Shown here: in pieces, positions 62,929 to 64,000 of the stretch
Position numbering within the stretch: the first letter of the stretch is position 1
Layout of the letters: the number at the start of each line of letters is the position of its first letter
Notes under the pieces: model-generated
The model's input: only the letters and a program-made list of their open reading frames with translations
Databases searched by the model: none
Told to the model about the DNA's origin: nothing
Assembly: GCF_019649055.1 (NCBI RefSeq)
Contig: NW_026570328.1
Span: 62,001 to 126,000 of the forward strand
Direction of reading: 5' to 3'
Source of the DNA: Paramacrobiotus metropolitanus
Lineage: Eukaryota > Tardigrada > Eutardigrada > Parachela > Macrobiotidae
DNA length: 64,000 nt
Position numbers and translations under genes: made by a program

Positions 62929-63095
62929 TACTTCTGCATACAGCTGCAGTCATACGTTCACCGGTACCGTTTTCACCGTGGTTATTAAATTATTATTGCT
63001 AAATTAATGTGTTCGTATTACGATTAATGCTGCTACGACCCTGGAGTAAAATGCAAAAATTGTAAATGTACGCGACGTTATGCCAGCACGAGCCC

Positions 63096-63118
63096 TGTTA
63101 GGTGGGCCTTACCTAACA
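63096..63118. repeat. 8-bp perfect stem with 7-nt loop
   Basis: TGTTAGGT and ACCTAACA flank GGGCCTT. Read on the minus strand the same segment offers CAG and TAG acceptor-like ends upstream of a short open frame, so it may be only a coincidence of splice-like sequence. Confidence 0.45.
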
Positions 63119-63297
63119 CAATTTTATTATTTAATTTATACATACATATATAATACAAAAAACGGTTCAAACTATAGCAGTAAATAGTATCTTATTGGTA
63201 AGACCGCAACCTGACTTACAAAAACTATTTGTCTGGGGTTGCGATATTTTATCATCAAATACTACAAATATTTCTGAATATACAGTGCCCCCCTTAC

Positions 63298-63482
63298 CAT
63301 AATACGTAGCGAACTGCGGTATGTGCAGTATCTGATACCGGATCCATATGATGCCGGTCGATAACAAAGTGCAGTTCCAGACCTTCAGCCAAAAGGTCAG
63401 TACGATACAGAGTGATAAGTGGACTGGGACCCGGTAAAGCCATCAGACCTTTAAATATGCAGGCCAGCTTTCGCTGCCGCAT
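63298..63482 (-). CDS. possible first coding exon of an unidentified gene
   Basis: An ATG-initiated frame of 61 codons (MRQRKLACIFKGLMALPGP...) that ends at a good donor (ATTATG|GTAAGG), richer in GC than its surroundings. It includes a low-charge LYRTDLLAEGLELHFVIDRH segment. No family is recognised. A second exon could begin after a CAG near 63095 and close about 30 codons later, which would give a protein of about 90 residues, tail-to-tail with the tetraspanin gene. It could also be a remnant. Confidence 0.3.
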
Positions 63483-64000
63483 TGTTTTTTACAAGTTATT
63501 ATGAACTAGTGCACAATACAGTAAATTTAACTAGTAACACAGAAAAAATTTTTTCCGTTATTTCTTCTTCTGTTAACAGGGTACGTATATGAGTACTTGT
63601 ACGCATCTATAAATGTAGAACATTAATTTTATAGAACGAATAGGTACTACAAATGAGACAGTTCTTGGAAGTCACTAGCTACTTTCGAGAATCCGCTGAA
63701 TGTTTTATTGCAGTAGCACATTTAGCCATTTTTATGCGATTTCGATTAACAAACAGTCCTTTGCTGTTTTAAATTTCATTTGACGCCGGTGTTTTTGTTT
63801 CATTATGCCATGCGAGCAAGGGAGTACGGTAGTACACCCTGTACATTTACAAGATGGCATTCACACTTTGCTGTGTTTGGTCGCACGACTGTAATCTCAA
63901 AACGATGATACCTAACCCATTTTAAGAATTTAACAGCACCTGTGTATTCAAGTGTAGTTAGGTAAACACTTGAAATTACTAGAGACTCCTGATCGTAAAT

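Larger units (their letters stand above)
62816..64000. other. region right of the tetraspanin gene
   Basis: AATAAA at 62923-62928 suits the tetraspanin mRNA 3' end. There is a hairpin at 63096-63118 and a candidate minus-strand exon at 63298-63482. From about 63490 to the edge nothing recognisable is present. Confidence 0.45.

Noticed and set aside
63270-63297. A 24-nt intron between GTAAGG and TTCAG on the minus strand
   Set aside because: Too short for a spliceosomal intron; the other introns in the window are about 50 nt or more.

Overview
This is nuclear DNA from an animal. Genes are split by GT-AG introns, most of them 50-300 nt with a few over 1 kb. Coding exons sit in AT-rich non-coding DNA, and the proteins are metazoan: Dispatched, VPS26, ADCK5, an amine GPCR, a TTLL3/8-type ligase, PRPF38A, MED1, an SLC22 carrier and a tetraspanin. 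A somatomedin-B GPCR with a Methuselah-like 7TM region points to an ecdysozoan or other protostome. My best guess is a tardigrade; that is an impression, not a proof. There is no operon, CRISPR array, rRNA, recognisable tRNA or intact transposon.

Layout from left to right: Dispatched (minus, 3' end off the left edge, 1-8470); VPS26 (minus, 10757-12143), divergent from ADCK5 (plus, 13154-15405); a histamine-H1-like receptor (minus, 16971-21971); a 4.8 kb gene-poor stretch; a TTLL3/8-like tubulin ligase (plus, 26738-30901); a large secreted Tyr/Pro- and Thr-rich protein with charged blocks (minus, 31601-35678), divergent from a small secreted protein (plus, 37237-37662); a somatomedin-B/Methuselah-like GPCR (minus, 38623-41525). 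A compact plus-strand block follows: PHD-like protein (43446-45650), PRPF38A (46733-47749), an intronless aminoglycoside-phosphotransferase-like kinase (48863-50056), MED1 (50469-55616), an SLC22 carrier (57482-60944) and an intronless tetraspanin (61988-62815). A possible unidentified minus-strand exon lies at 63298-63482.

I built the gene models by joining open frames at GT/AG sites so that codon phase is kept across every junction and conserved motifs run on. In the multi-exon models the exon lengths sum to whole codons, with two exceptions: Dispatched, which is cut by the window edge, and the SLC22 gene, which has an apparent 1-nt frameshift in its last exon. The genes serve unrelated roles (Hedgehog release, retromer sorting, mitochondrial kinase-like, amine signalling, tubulin modification, extracellular matrix, splicing, transcription, transport), so the window reads as ordinary gene-dense euchromatin.

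The items most worth following are the H1-like receptor with an altered toggle residue, the secreted charge-block protein and its divergent neighbour, the fungal-looking intronless kinase, the SLC22 frameshift, and a dispersed 8-mer (TACTCGTA/TACGAGTA) present at about nine times chance and almost confined to non-coding DNA.
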